Source: Candidatus Rokuibacteriota bacterium (GTDB lineage: Bacteria > Methylomirabilota > Methylomirabilia > Rokubacteriales > CSP1-6). From it: a stretch of DNA of 44,050 bases. The notes below the pieces were generated by a model. The model did no database searches. It saw only the letters and a program-made list of their open reading frames with translations, and was not told the DNA's origin. Numbering within the stretch: position 1 is the stretch's first letter; each line of letters opens with the position of its first letter. Made by a program: the position numbers and the translations under genes. This document shows positions 1 through 9,336 of this stretch, piece by piece. The stretch spans positions 1 to 44,050 of the forward strand of contig QHSP01000059.1 in the NCBI GenBank assembly GCA_003220495.1. Reading direction: 5' to 3'.

Positions 1-405
1 CGTGGCGAGCTGGGAAGGCGCGACCCCCTGCTCCCAGGGTCGACGGTACTCGAAGCGCAGCTGTTGTTGGCCCGGCTTGAGCGGCGCGAGCTTCCAGATC
101 TCCGTTCCGCCGGCGCCGACGGTCCCGCCGGTGCTCTGGGTGGCTTCGAAAGTCGACGGACCGTCAACTCTGAGCACCGCGTCTTTCGGCTCGACGTAGA
201 TCCAGCGGTAACCCGTCGTGGGATTGCTCGGCAGGCGCACGACCAGGCCCTGACCGGCGGCGAGGTCGACGCTGGTGCCGGATTGGGCGGCGCTCACGGT
301 CACGGGCTCAGGCGGCGGCTTCGGAGCGCTCATGAACAGGCCACACGCCGCTACGATCATGACCACGGCAGCTAGCGCGCCCGACACCACGATTCGTCGA
401 AGCAC
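1..405 (-). CDS. Chagasin-family (I42) protease inhibitor lipoprotein, partial
   Basis: The frame is open from a GTG at 405 to the window edge (135 codons), so the C-terminus is missing. An AGGAGG Shine-Dalgarno sequence lies six bases before the GTG. The N-terminus is a lipoprotein signal: basic residues, a hydrophobic stretch and a lipobox ending in VAAC, with Cys21 as the lipidation site. The mature part shows the three inhibitory loops of chagasin-type cysteine protease inhibitors in order: NPTTGYRW (residues 61-68), GAGG (97-100) and RRPW (121-124). Members of this family plug the active site of papain-like proteases. Anchored in the membrane it would guard the periplasm or cell surface. 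It lies 66 bp downstream of the hydrolase gene on the same strand, so it may be the last gene of the transporter operon. Family call is firm; target protease unknown. Confidence 0.85.
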   Translation of the reverse strand, partial: MLRRIVVSGALAAVVMIVAACGLFMSAPKPPPEPVTVSAAQSGTSVDLAAGQGLVVRLPSNPTTGYRWIYVEPKDAVLRVDGPSTFEATQSTGGTVGAGGTEIWKLAPLKPGQQQLRFEYRRPWEQGVAPSQLAT

Positions 406-471
406 CCTCCGCCTCCTCAGTCGTCACGTGATGCGACCCCAGAATCGCAGGGTAGCATCAGGAAGTCCCGT

Positions 472-1089
472 TCACTCGGCCAGATGCCGATCGATGTGCA
501 GAGCGACCTCTTCGGCTCGCTCCAGGACGAGATCATGTGTTCCGCCCGCGAAGACGACCAGTTCGGCGCGTGAAAATAACGTCGCGAGCCGTCGCCCGAC
601 CGCCACGGGGCTGATCGGGTCCGCGTCTCCCCACAGCAGGAGCACGGGAACGGTGATCGCGTGGAGCCGCTCGGTGAAGTCTTCGCGCGCGTCGGCGAAC
701 CAGCTCGGCAGCGCGGGATTGCTCTCCCGGAACCCGGGACGCCAGTCCTCGGCCCCGAGCGAGGCCACGTCGATTCCTCCCGACGTGGCCGAGAGCACCA
801 GGTGCCGTACCAGGCTCGGCTTCTCGAGCGCGGCCCTGACCGCGATGACCCCGCCCATCGACTGCGCGAGCAGCGCCACCGGACCGGTGATGTCACGAAC
901 GAGCCGCGCGACCAGATCGTCGATTCCGCTGACAGGCGGCTCCGCTGGCACTCCGCCGAACCCGGGCCAGGCGACGAACCGCTGAGCGCCGGGATGGCGG
1001 AGCTGCGCGCTGACCGGCTTCCAGAACTGGATATTGCCGGAAGCGCCCGGCAGGAACATCAAGGTCTCGAGATCACCCTCGCGTGTCAT
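472..1089 (-). CDS. Alpha/beta hydrolase
   Basis: A 205-residue single-domain alpha/beta hydrolase. The nucleophile elbow reads AQSMGG around Ser77, so the usual first Gly of GxSxG is Ala. The acid is probably the Asp in the WGDADP segment and the base the His in GGTHD near the C-terminus. The cap region is short. The start ATG at 1089 lies nine bases after the livF stop and is preceded by a GGGG-rich stretch, so it is probably co-transcribed with the importer genes. That suggests, but does not prove, that it acts on the imported compound, for example as an esterase or amidase. No signal peptide is seen, so it should be cytoplasmic. Substrate cannot be read from sequence. Confidence 0.8.
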   Translation of the reverse strand: MTREGDLETLMFLPGASGNIQFWKPVSAQLRHPGAQRFVAWPGFGGVPAEPPVSGIDDLVARLVRDITGPVALLAQSMGGVIAVRAALEKPSLVRHLVLSATSGGIDVASLGAEDWRPGFRESNPALPSWFADAREDFTERLHAITVPVLLLWGDADPISPVAVGRRLATLFSRAELVVFAGGTHDLVLERAEEVALHIDRHLAE

Positions 1090-1098
1090 GGGGCTCTT

Positions 1099-1803
<705 letters not shown>

Positions 1804-1813
1804 CGGAGACGAT

Positions 1814-2578
1814 TCAGCTCGAGCCAGCCGAGGCTCCGAGATACGCGCGGATCACGTCCGGGTGCGCCTGGATCGCCGCGGGCGCGCCCTCGGCGATGAC
1901 GCGGCCGCCGTTGAGGACGATCACAGTGTCGGAGATCCCCATCACCATCCGCATGTCGTGCTCGACCAGCAGGACGGTCACACCCTGCTCGCGAACCCGG
2001 CGGATGAGACCGCTCACGACGGTTTTCTCGGAACCGGTCATGCCGGCGCCCGGCTCGTCGAGCAGGAGCACCCGCGGGCTGGCCGCGAGGGCGACGGCCA
2101 GCTCGACGAGCCGCTGCTCGCCGTAGGGCAAGGCGCTGGCGGCTTCGCGCCGGCGATGGTCGAGGCCGACGAAGTCGATGATGGTGGCGGCCTCCGCGCT
2201 GAGCGCGCGCTCTTCGGCGACGAGCCGGCGCCGGCCGGCGAGGACGGCGAGGAACCCCGCGGTGCCGCGCAGGTGAAGGCCGGTCAGCACGTTGTCCTCC
2301 ACGCTCAACCCTGGGAACACGCTCGTCTTCTGAAAGGTGCGGACGATTCCCCGCCGCGCGATCGCGGACGGTCGCAATCCCGTCAGCGCCACGCCGTCGT
2401 ACGTGATGCGGCCGCCGGTGGGCCGCAGGTAGCCGGTGATCGCGTTGAACGCGGTGGTCTTGCCGGCGCCGTTCGGGCCGATGACGCTCGTGATCGAGCG
2501 GGGCCGCACGTCGAAGGACACGCTCTCGAGCGCGGTCACGCCGCCGAACCTCACGGCGAGATCTCTGACGGCAAGCAT
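1814..2578 (-). CDS. livG: Branched-chain amino acid ABC transporter ATP-binding protein LivG
   Basis: A 254-residue ABC ATPase that starts with ATG at 2578, overlapping the livM stop as ATGA. The frame is open much further upstream, but the similarity begins at MLAVRDLAVRFGG, so the longer frame is not the gene. Walker A is GPNGAGKT (34-41). The signature is the LivG-type LPYGEQR instead of LSGGQ, and Walker B is VLLLDEP. The C-terminal segment ending HPDVIRAYLG is typical of LivG. It forms the ATPase heterodimer with LivF at the inner face of the membrane. Confidence 0.93.
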   Translation of the reverse strand: MLAVRDLAVRFGGVTALESVSFDVRPRSITSVIGPNGAGKTTAFNAITGYLRPTGGRITYDGVALTGLRPSAIARRGIVRTFQKTSVFPGLSVEDNVLTGLHLRGTAGFLAVLAGRRRLVAEERALSAEAATIIDFVGLDHRRREAASALPYGEQRLVELAVALAASPRVLLLDEPGAGMTGSEKTVVSGLIRRVREQGVTVLLVEHDMRMVMGISDTVIVLNGGRVIAEGAPAAIQAHPDVIRAYLGASAGSS

Positions 2579-3534
2579 CAGCGGCGTGCAGTCGGCGTGA
2601 CCGGCTCGGGACGACGGAGCGCTACGCCGAGCCGGGGCACGATGCCGCGTGGCAGGAAGAATACGAGCAGCACGAGCAGCACGCCGTACGCGAGCATCTG
2701 CCATTGCCACGACGCGGCCGCGCGCAGCGCCTCCGGGAGCGCGGTGAAGAGCACGGCCCCGACCAGCGGCCCCGCGAGCGTGCCCTTGCCGCCCGCGACG
2801 ACCATGATGACCATGGTCACCGTGTAGGTGAACAGAAACACCTCCGGGCTCACGAACCGCGTGTAATGGGCGTAGAGGCTTCCGCCCAATCCCGCCATCG
2901 CCGCGCTCACGACCGCGGCGAGGACGAGATAGTGAGTCACGTCGACGCCGACCGACTCGGCCAGCGGCTCGTTCTCTCTGAGCGCCACGAGCGCGCGGCC
3001 GATGCGCGACCGGACGAGCCGCCGGCACACGAGGTACGAGAGCCCGACCGCCGCGAGGACCAGATAGTAGTAGGCGGTCTTGGTGCGGAGCGACCACGGC
3101 CCGAGCTCCGGAGCCGGCACGCCCGGGAGCCCGAGCGGACCGTTCGTCAGCTCGATCCAGTTGACGCTGACCAGGGAGATCACGCCGGCGAAGCTGATCG
3201 TGACCAGCACGAAGTAGGCGCCGCGCAGCTTCAACGCGAGGCGGCCGATGACGAAGCCCGCTGCGCCGGCGACCGCGACGGCGGCCGCGAGCGCCGGCCA
3301 GAAGGACCAGTCGAGCTTGAGTGTCAGCAACGCCGACGTGTACGCGCCGATGCCGAAGAACGCCGCGTGGCCGAGCGAGAGCTGGCCGGTGTAGCCGAGC
3401 AGAAGGTTCAGCGACATCGCGAGCACCCCGAAGATACCGGCCATGATGGCGACGTGCAGGTGATAGGGGCTCGGAAGCCAGAGCGGCAGGGCGAGCGCGC
3501 CCGCCACCAGGAGCCAGCCGCCGGTCCGCGTCAT
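2578..3534 (-). CDS. livM: Branched-chain amino acid ABC transporter permease LivM
   Basis: A 318-residue polytopic membrane protein. Near the N-terminus it carries the LivM hallmark MSLNLLLGYTGQLSLGHAAFFGIGAY spread over residues roughly 40-65, followed by further hydrophobic helices and a late cytoplasmic loop with RSRIGRALVALRENE, the ATPase-contact segment of this family. Start ATG overlaps the livH stop by four bases (ATGA), and its own stop overlaps livG the same way, so the permease and ATPase genes are translationally coupled. Confidence 0.93.
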   Translation of the reverse strand: MTRTGGWLLVAGALALPLWLPSPYHLHVAIMAGIFGVLAMSLNLLLGYTGQLSLGHAAFFGIGAYTSALLTLKLDWSFWPALAAAVAVAGAAGFVIGRLALKLRGAYFVLVTISFAGVISLVSVNWIELTNGPLGLPGVPAPELGPWSLRTKTAYYYLVLAAVGLSYLVCRRLVRSRIGRALVALRENEPLAESVGVDVTHYLVLAAVVSAAMAGLGGSLYAHYTRFVSPEVFLFTYTVTMVIMVVAGGKGTLAGPLVGAVLFTALPEALRAAASWQWQMLAYGVLLVLLVFFLPRGIVPRLGVALRRPEPVTPTARR

Positions 3535-4403
3535 GCGATGCGTTCTTGGCGCGCGAAGAGTCCGGAAGGCCGGAAGAGCAGCACGAGGATGATGATGACG
3601 AAGCCGATGGCGTCACGATAGCCGGACGAGATGTAGCCCGCGCCCAGCTCCTCGGCGATGCCGAGCAGCAGGCCGCCGAGGGTCGCGCCCGGCAGATTGC
3701 CGAGACCGCCGAGGATCACGACCGAAAACGCCTTCAGCGAGGCGAGGTCGCCCATCGAGGGGTAGACGAGGAAGATCGGGCCGAGCAGCGCCCCGGCCGC
3801 CGCGGCGAGCCCGGAGCCGAAGGCGAACGTCGCGGCGTGAATGCGGCCGATGGAGACGCCCATGAGGGCGGCGGTGTCGCGGTCCTGGAACGTGGCGCGC
3901 ATCGCGCGGCCGAGCTTCGTCTTCTGGATCAGGAGCCAGGCGGCGGCGATGAGTCCCGCAGCCAGAACGAGGACGAAGAGGCGCAGCGGGGCGATCGCGA
4001 CCGGGCCCAGCACGAGCGGCGCGGTCGGAAACGGATGCGGGATCGACTTCGCGACGCCGCCCCAGCCGAGGAGCTCGGCGTTCTGCATGGCGATCCCGAC
4101 GCCGATCATCACCAGCATCGTCGTGTCGATGGATTCGTTCCGGAGCGGGCGCAGCAGCGCGACTTCGCAGAGCCAGCCGAGCGCCGCGCCGGCGACGATT
4201 GCGACCAGCAGCGCCACGAAGAAATCGCTGCCGGCGAGCGCCAGCGCCGCGAACGAGACGTAGGCCCCGAGCGCGTAGAACTCGCCGTGGGCGAAGTTCA
4301 CGACGTTCATGAGGCCGAAGATCAGGGTGAGGCCGATGCCGAGCAAGGCGTACGTGCCGCCGAGCACCAGGCCGTTCAGCAGGTGCTGGAGGAGCTCCGC
4401 CAT
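3531..4403 (-). CDS. livH: Branched-chain amino acid ABC transporter permease LivH
   Basis: A 290-residue permease starting at ATG 4403 (MAELLQHLLNGLVLGGTYAL). A longer open frame upstream runs antiparallel to nothing recognisable and overlaps the binding-protein gene, so it was rejected. The N-terminal LIFGLMNVVNFAHGEFYALG motif and the later TKLGRAMRATFQD loop are diagnostic of LivH. It partners LivM to form the membrane channel. The gene begins 11 bp after the binding-protein stop. Confidence 0.93.
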   Translation of the reverse strand: MAELLQHLLNGLVLGGTYALLGIGLTLIFGLMNVVNFAHGEFYALGAYVSFAALALAGSDFFVALLVAIVAGAALGWLCEVALLRPLRNESIDTTMLVMIGVGIAMQNAELLGWGGVAKSIPHPFPTAPLVLGPVAIAPLRLFVLVLAAGLIAAAWLLIQKTKLGRAMRATFQDRDTAALMGVSIGRIHAATFAFGSGLAAAAGALLGPIFLVYPSMGDLASLKAFSVVILGGLGNLPGATLGGLLLGIAEELGAGYISSGYRDAIGFVIIILVLLFRPSGLFARQERIA

Positions 4404-4414
4404 CCGCCCGCGCG

Positions 4415-5587
4415 CTATTTCTTCGCGAGAAAGTCCGGCAGCGCCACCTTGCCGTCGCGGATCTGGACGACGAAGATGCTCGGCTTGCTCTGGCCGCTCT
4501 CCTTGCCGGCGGGACCGTCCTTCTCGAACTTGATCGGGCCGTTGACGCCCATCAGGCTCACGCTCCAGAGGGCCTCGCGCACGGCCTTGGGATCGTCCTT
4601 GCCGGCGACCCGGATCGCCTCGGCGATCGTGGCGATCCCGTCGTGGCCTCGGAAGCCCTCGGTGAGCCCCTCGAAGGGATGGCCGCGCTTGGCCCACTCG
4701 TCGACGAACGCCTTGGCGAGCTTGCCGTCGGGCATCGACTCCGGGAACCACGGCATGAAGAAGACGATGTGATAGCTGCCCTCGGCGGCGGCGCCGGCCT
4801 GCTTGATGAGCTGCGTGGGCGACGAGCTCCCGCCGGTCGTGACGATCTTGCGGCCGAGCCGCTGCTCCTGCGCCTGCTTCATCACGAGCGTGATCTGCTC
4901 GACGGCGGTCGTCAGGAAGAGCGTGTCGCCGCCGGTCGCCTTGATCTTGGTGATCTGCGCGTTCATGTCGGTCGCGGACTGGTCCATGAACTCGGCCACC
5001 CCGACCGCCGCGCCCTTCTTCTTCAGCATGTCGCCGAACGCGGTGATCGAGCCGCGGCCCCAGTCGGTGTTCACGGCCAGGAAGTCCACGCGCTTGACGC
5101 CGAGCTTGTCGACGTATTGCTCGAGGCCGAGCGCCTCCATCTCGGACGGCGGGCTGATGCGGAAGATCCACGGATTGCCGCGCTTCGTGATCGCCGCGGC
5201 GCTCGAGGTCTCGACGACCATCGGCACGCCGTACTCCTCGAGCTTCGGCATCGCCGCCAGGGTCATCGAGCTGCCCCAGGCGCCCATGATCGCGGGCACC
5301 TTGTCGCGGACGATCAGCTTCTCCGCGGCGCTCGCGGCCTCCTTGGGATCGGACTTGTTGTCCTCGATCAGGAGGTCGATCTTCCGGCCGGCGATCCCGC
5401 CCTTCGCGTTCAGCCAGTCACGCGCGATCTCGGCGCCCATCCGCACGTAGTTGCCGGAGGCCGCGACGGGACCGGAGAGCGGCTCGATGACGCCGATCTT
5501 GATCGGCGCCTGCGATTCGCCGGGAACGGCCAGCGTGGCGAGCGCGACCAGGACGAGAGCCGACAGCACGATCGAACAGTTGCTCAT
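4415..5587 (-). CDS. ABC transporter substrate-binding protein (LivK/amide-urea type)
   Basis: A 390-residue type I periplasmic binding protein, first gene of the importer cluster. A Sec signal peptide covers about residues 1-26. The mature part begins IKIGVIEPLSGPVAASGNYV, the standard opening of this family, and includes GAWGSSMTLAAMP in the ligand-contact area. An AGGAGG Shine-Dalgarno sequence sits about eight bases before the ATG. It delivers ligand to LivHMGF. The likely ligand is a branched-chain amino acid or a related small polar or carboxylic compound; the sequence does not decide this. Confidence 0.92.
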   Translation of the reverse strand: MSNCSIVLSALVLVALATLAVPGESQAPIKIGVIEPLSGPVAASGNYVRMGAEIARDWLNAKGGIAGRKIDLLIEDNKSDPKEAASAAEKLIVRDKVPAIMGAWGSSMTLAAMPKLEEYGVPMVVETSSAAAITKRGNPWIFRISPPSEMEALGLEQYVDKLGVKRVDFLAVNTDWGRGSITAFGDMLKKKGAAVGVAEFMDQSATDMNAQITKIKATGGDTLFLTTAVEQITLVMKQAQEQRLGRKIVTTGGSSSPTQLIKQAGAAAEGSYHIVFFMPWFPESMPDGKLAKAFVDEWAKRGHPFEGLTEGFRGHDGIATIAEAIRVAGKDDPKAVREALWSVSLMGVNGPIKFEKDGPAGKESGQSKPSIFVVQIRDGKVALPDFLAKK

Positions 5588-5639
5588 CGAGAGCCTCCTG
5601 CGAGTTCGGGGATGTGGCAGCGAGAATAGCGCACGATGG

Positions 5640-6017
5640 CTATTCGACGATGTCGTTCTTGAGGCTCTGGACGAACGCGACCACCTCCCGCTGCTCGGCC
5701 TCCGGCACCTTGAACTTCGCCAGGGTCGCCGCGGCGTGGCCGAGAAACACGCTCCAGTCGCTTTCGCTGATGCGCATACCTCGATGGCACAGCGCCATGT
5801 GCCGGCCGCGGTAGTACACGGGTCCGCCGGCGCTCGCGCAGAGGAAGTCGATCAGCAGCTGCTTCTCCCGATCGATCCCGTCATCGCCGCGATGCGCCCA
5901 GAAACGGCCGAGCTGCGAGTCGCCCCGAAGGCGAGGCAGCAGATCGTTCGCCACCGCCGTGATCGCATCGTAGCCGCCGAGTCGCTCATACAGAGACCGC
6001 TTGCCGTTGCTCATCAT
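5640..6017 (-). CDS. Truncated haemoglobin (group I-like)
   Basis: A 125-residue 2/2 globin. The opening SLYERLGGYDAI is the group I/II pattern, and the F-helix motif GRHMALCHRGMRI places the proximal haem ligand at His78. The distal pocket is less certain, but Tyr16, Phe39 and Trp40 are at plausible positions. Two adjacent ATG codons (6017 and 6014) are possible; a GGAG lies just upstream of both. Such globins bind O2 or NO and often detoxify NO. The frame is open far upstream, but that region is antisense to the hydroxylase gene. It is divergently transcribed from that gene, with 111 bp between. Confidence 0.88.
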   Translation of the reverse strand: MMSNGKRSLYERLGGYDAITAVANDLLPRLRGDSQLGRFWAHRGDDGIDREKQLLIDFLCASAGGPVYYRGRHMALCHRGMRISESDWSVFLGHAAATLAKFKVPEAEQREVVAFVQSLKNDIVE

Positions 6018-6105
6018 GCGCTCCGTGAGTTGGTGTGGACCAGAATAGTGTCGCGAGCAACCGAGCGCAACAGGCCCGCTTGATTCCACCGGAGGGAAGC
6101 GGGTG

Positions 6106-6111
6106 TATAGT
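6106..6111 (+). promoter_or_regulatory. Possible -10 box for the hydroxylase gene
   Basis: TATAGT (five of six to the sigma-70 consensus) lies 17 bp before the ATG at 6129. The TTGATT further upstream (6080-6085) is 20 bp away, too far for a standard spacer, so this call is weak. Confidence 0.3.
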
Positions 6112-6128
6112 CGCGGGCTGGGCGAGCC

Positions 6129-8489
6129 ATGGGCGCAAAATTTTTCGGCGCGGCGGTGAAGCGGCGGGAGGATCCACGATTCCTCCGGGGTGAAGGGCGT
6201 TTCATCGACGACGTGACCTTGCCGGGCCTGCTCCACGCGGCGTTTCTCCGCTCGCCCCACGCTCACGCGCGCATCGCGCGCGTCGACACCACGGCGGCCG
6301 CCGCGGCGCCGGGCGTGGTGCGCGTGCTCACGTTCGCGGACCTCGAGCGCTGGATGAAGCCGCTGCCGCTCTTCGGCGCCGTGCCGCCCGGTCTGGCGGC
6401 CGTCGTCACGTTCGACATGCGCCAGACGCCGCAGTGGGCGCTCTGCCGCGATCGTGCGCGCTATGTCGGCGAGATCGTGGCGATGGTCGTGGCCGATTGC
6501 CCGGAGCGCGCCGAGGACGCGGTCGACCTGATCCGGGTCGACTGGGAGCTGCTGACGCCTGTCGTCGACATGACGCGCGCCGCGGAGCCCGGCGCGCCGC
6601 TCCTCCACCCGGAGTGGGGGAGCAACATCGGGGTCGGCTTCACGCATTCGATCGGCGACGCCGACCGCGCGTTCGCGCAGGCCGACGTCACCGTCACGGA
6701 GACCTTCCACATCCAGCGCTACGTGGGCATGCCGCTCGAGAACCGCGGCGTGGTTGCAACCTGGGACCGGCGGGACGGGACGATGACGACCTGGAACTCG
6801 ACCCAGGTCTCGCACTTCGTCCAGCAAGGGCTGACCGGCGCGCTCGGGCTGCCGCCCCACAAGATTCGCGTGATCGCCCCCGATCTCGGCGGCGGCTTCG
6901 GGACGAAAGCGTCGGGGTACGCGGAAGACGCGCTGGTCCCGATCGCCGCGATGGCGCTCGGCCGGCCCGTGAAATGGATCGAGAGCCGGCGCGAGCACAT
7001 GTCCGGCGCCGCGCACGCGCGCCATCAGGTCCACGCGATCTCGCTCGCGGCCGCGCGCGACGGCGCGATCCTCGGCGTGCGCGACCGCATCTGGCTCGAC
7101 CTCGGCGCCTACAACGTCTGGGGCGTCGTGCTCCCGTACAACACGGTCGCGCACCTGATCGGACCACATCGGATCAAGCACATGCGGGTCGACGTGCAGG
7201 CGGTCGTCACGAACAAAACGCCGAACGCGCCGTACCGCGGCGCCGGCCGGCCCGAGACCGTGTTCGCGATGGATCGGATCGTGGATTGCCTGGCGCGCGA
7301 GCTCCGGATGGACCCGGCCGAGCTTCGGCGCCGTAACTATATCCGCCCGGACGAGCTCCCGTACGATTTCGGCATGCCCTATCGCGACGGCAACCCACTC
7401 GTCTACGACACGGGTGATTTCCCCGAGGCGCTCGAGCAGGCGCTCGAGGCCGCGGACTACCAGAAGTTCCGGGCAGATCAGCCGCGCCTGCGGGCGCAGG
7501 GGATCCATCGCGGCATCGGCATCTCGGGGTACGTCGAGGGCACGGCCATCGGCCCCTTCGAGGGCGCCACGGTGAAGCTCGACCTGGCCGGCCGCGTGCT
7601 CGTGGCGACGGGCGCGATCAGCTCGGGCCAGGGGCACGAGACGAGCTTTGCCCAGATCGCCGCCGACGCCCTCGGCGTGCCGATGGACTGGATCACCGTC
7701 ATCGGCGGGGACACCGCCGCGGTGCCCTTCGGCGTCGGCACCTTCGCGAGCCGCAGTGCGGTGACGGCGGGGAGCTCGATCGCCGACGCCTGCCGCGAGG
7801 TCCGGACGAAGCTGACGCGCGCTGCCGCGGTGTTGCTCGAGGCCGCGCCGGATGACATCGAGATCGACGACGGCCGGGTGTTCGTCAGGGGCTCGCCGGG
7901 CTCCGCGGTCGATCTCGCGCGGGTCGTCCAGGCGTCGATCCCGACTTTCGCGAAGCCCGGCGTGGCGTCACCCGATTTCGAGGCGAGTGCCTATCACCAC
8001 GTGCCGACCGTGACCTATGCGAGCGCCGTTCACGTCGCCCAGGTCGAGGTCGACGCCTCGACAGGCGGCGTCAAGCTGCTCCGATACGTCGTGGCCCACG
8101 ACTGCGGGCGGGTCATCAATCCCGTGATCGTCGAGGGGCAGGTGCACGGCGGCGTCGCGCAGGGCGTCGGCGGCGCCCTCTTCGAGGAGATGGTCTACGA
8201 CGAGACCGGCCAGCTCCTGACCGGATCGCTGATGGACTACGCGGTGCCCAAAGCGGACGATCTGCCGCCGATCGAGACGGTGCACCTGGAGTTCCCGTCA
8301 CCGCGCAACCCCCTGGGCGTCAAGGGGCTCGGCGAGGGCGGCGCGATCTCGCCGCCGGCGGCGATCGCCAACGCGGTCGAGGACGCGCTCGCCCCTTTCG
8401 GCGTGCGCGTCACCGAGACGCCGCTGACGGCGGCGCGCATCGTGGCGCTGCTCGAGCGAGCCGCGGGGAGCCCGCGCCGCACAGGGTGA
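6129..8489 (+). CDS. Xanthine dehydrogenase/CoxL-family molybdopterin-binding subunit
   Basis: A 786-residue large subunit of the molybdenum hydroxylase family, full length. The N-terminus (VKRREDPRFLRGEGRFIDD) is the usual opening of the aldehyde oxidase/CoxL a/b hammerhead domain. The active-site loop is PYRGAGR (residues 368-374). This is the pattern of 'form II' or generic hydroxylases, not the CSFR-type loop of true aerobic CO dehydrogenase. The catalytic base is Glu736 in GLGEGGA. The molybdopterin cytosine dinucleotide region GQGHETSFAQI is present. The FAD and 2Fe-2S subunits that normally form the enzyme are not adjacent. The next two genes are a hydrolase and an LLM oxidoreductase. 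It probably hydroxylates an aldehyde or N-heterocycle; substrate unknown. Confidence 0.9.
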   Translation: MGAKFFGAAVKRREDPRFLRGEGRFIDDVTLPGLLHAAFLRSPHAHARIARVDTTAAAAAPGVVRVLTFADLERWMKPLPLFGAVPPGLAAVVTFDMRQTPQWALCRDRARYVGEIVAMVVADCPERAEDAVDLIRVDWELLTPVVDMTRAAEPGAPLLHPEWGSNIGVGFTHSIGDADRAFAQADVTVTETFHIQRYVGMPLENRGVVATWDRRDGTMTTWNSTQVSHFVQQGLTGALGLPPHKIRVIAPDLGGGFGTKASGYAEDALVPIAAMALGRPVKWIESRREHMSGAAHARHQVHAISLAAARDGAILGVRDRIWLDLGAYNVWGVVLPYNTVAHLIGPHRIKHMRVDVQAVVTNKTPNAPYRGAGRPETVFAMDRIVDCLARELRMDPAELRRRNYIRPDELPYDFGMPYRDGNPLVYDTGDFPEALEQALEAADYQKFRADQPRLRAQGIHRGIGISGYVEGTAIGPFEGATVKLDLAGRVLVATGAISSGQGHETSFAQIAADALGVPMDWITVIGGDTAAVPFGVGTFASRSAVTAGSSIADACREVRTKLTRAAAVLLEAAPDDIEIDDGRVFVRGSPGSAVDLARVVQASIPTFAKPGVASPDFEASAYHHVPTVTYASAVHVAQVEVDASTGGVKLLRYVVAHDCGRVINPVIVEGQVHGGVAQGVGGALFEEMVYDETGQLLTGSLMDYAVPKADDLPPIETVHLEFPSPRNPLGVKGLGEGGAISPPAAIANAVEDALAPFGVRVTETPLTAARIVALLERAAGSPRRTG

Positions 8490-8513
8490 ACGACCGGCGC
8501 GGCTCATTCTTGA

Positions 8514-8519
8514 TATAGT
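8514..8519 (+). promoter_or_regulatory. Extended -10 promoter just before the hydrolase gene
   Basis: TGATATAGT (8511-8519) reads as an extended -10 element: TG, one base, then TATAGT. The start ATG is at 8530, so initiation about seven bases downstream of the box would leave a leader of only about four bases. There is no Shine-Dalgarno sequence in front of the ATG, in keeping with a near-leaderless transcript. Confidence 0.5.
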
Positions 8520-8529
8520 CCGTTCGACT

Positions 8530-9330
8530 ATGGCGACCAACGTGACTCAACCCGGCTGGGTGACCGTGCACGGCGTGCGGCTGGAGATCGTGGAGCGAGG
8601 GCAGGGGCGGCCGATCCTCTGGCTCCACGGCGAGGAAGGCCTCGATCCGGGCGCGCCGTTCCTCGATCTACTCGCCGCCCACGGCAGCGTGCTCGCGCCC
8701 TCGCATCCCGGCTTCGGCCACTCGCCCGACGTGGCGAGCATCGACACCGTCGACGACCTGTCCTATCTCTATCTCGATCTCCTGGCCGAGCGGAACCTCC
8801 GCGACGTGACCGTCGTGGGATCCTCGATGGGCGGCTGGATCGCGGCGGAGATGGCGGTGAAGTGCAGCGACCGCTTCAGCGGGCTCGTCCTCGTCGCACC
8901 GCTCGGCATCAAGGTCGGCGACCGCGAGACGCGCGACATCCCCGACATCTTCGCGCTGCCGCCCGACGAGGTCACGCGGCTTCAGTATCGAGATCCGGCG
9001 CGGGCCGCCGTCGACCACGGCAAGCTCTCGGACGATCAGCTCACGATTATCGCGCGCAATCGGGAGGCGACGGCGCTCTACGCCTGGGAGCCGTACTTCC
9101 ACAACCCCAAGCTCCGGCAGTGGCTGCACCGGATCAAGCTGCCGACCGTGCTCCTGTGGGGCGCCGACGATCGCTTCGTCACGGCGGCGTACTATGGCGA
9201 CGCCTTTCGCACCGCCATCCCCGGCGCGCGCTTCGAAACGATCCCCGGGGCCGGCCACTTCCCCCACATCGAGGAGCCGGCGGGGCTCGTCGAGCGCATC
9301 GGCGGGTTCATCGGCGAGCGAAAGGCGTAA
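8530..9330 (+). CDS. Alpha/beta hydrolase
   Basis: A 266-residue alpha/beta hydrolase of the meta-cleavage hydrolase/haloalkane dehalogenase-like group. The oxyanion segment is LWLHGEEG, the nucleophile elbow is GSSMG with Ser99, the acid is Asp in the WGADDRF segment, and the base is His in GAGHFPHIEEP. It ends six bases before the LLM gene, and the two are probably co-transcribed. The pair suggests oxidative ring or chain breakdown: a flavin monooxygenase followed by a C-C or ester hydrolase. That link is inferred from neighbourhood only. No signal peptide. Confidence 0.85.
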   Translation: MATNVTQPGWVTVHGVRLEIVERGQGRPILWLHGEEGLDPGAPFLDLLAAHGSVLAPSHPGFGHSPDVASIDTVDDLSYLYLDLLAERNLRDVTVVGSSMGGWIAAEMAVKCSDRFSGLVLVAPLGIKVGDRETRDIPDIFALPPDEVTRLQYRDPARAAVDHGKLSDDQLTIIARNREATALYAWEPYFHNPKLRQWLHRIKLPTVLLWGADDRFVTAAYYGDAFRTAIPGARFETIPGAGHFPHIEEPAGLVERIGGFIGERKA

Positions 9331-9336
9331 GCGGTC

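Noticed and set aside
2579-3616. N-terminal extension of livG
   Set aside because: Overlaps all of livM in another frame; LivG similarity starts at the ATGA overlap.
6018-7637. Long N-terminal extension of the globin gene
   Set aside because: The frame stays open but is antisense to the hydroxylase gene; globin similarity begins at the ATG pair at 6014-6017.
6129-8489. Aerobic CO dehydrogenase large subunit (coxL form I)
   Set aside because: The active-site loop is PYRGAGR, not the CSFR type, and no coxM/coxS are adjacent.
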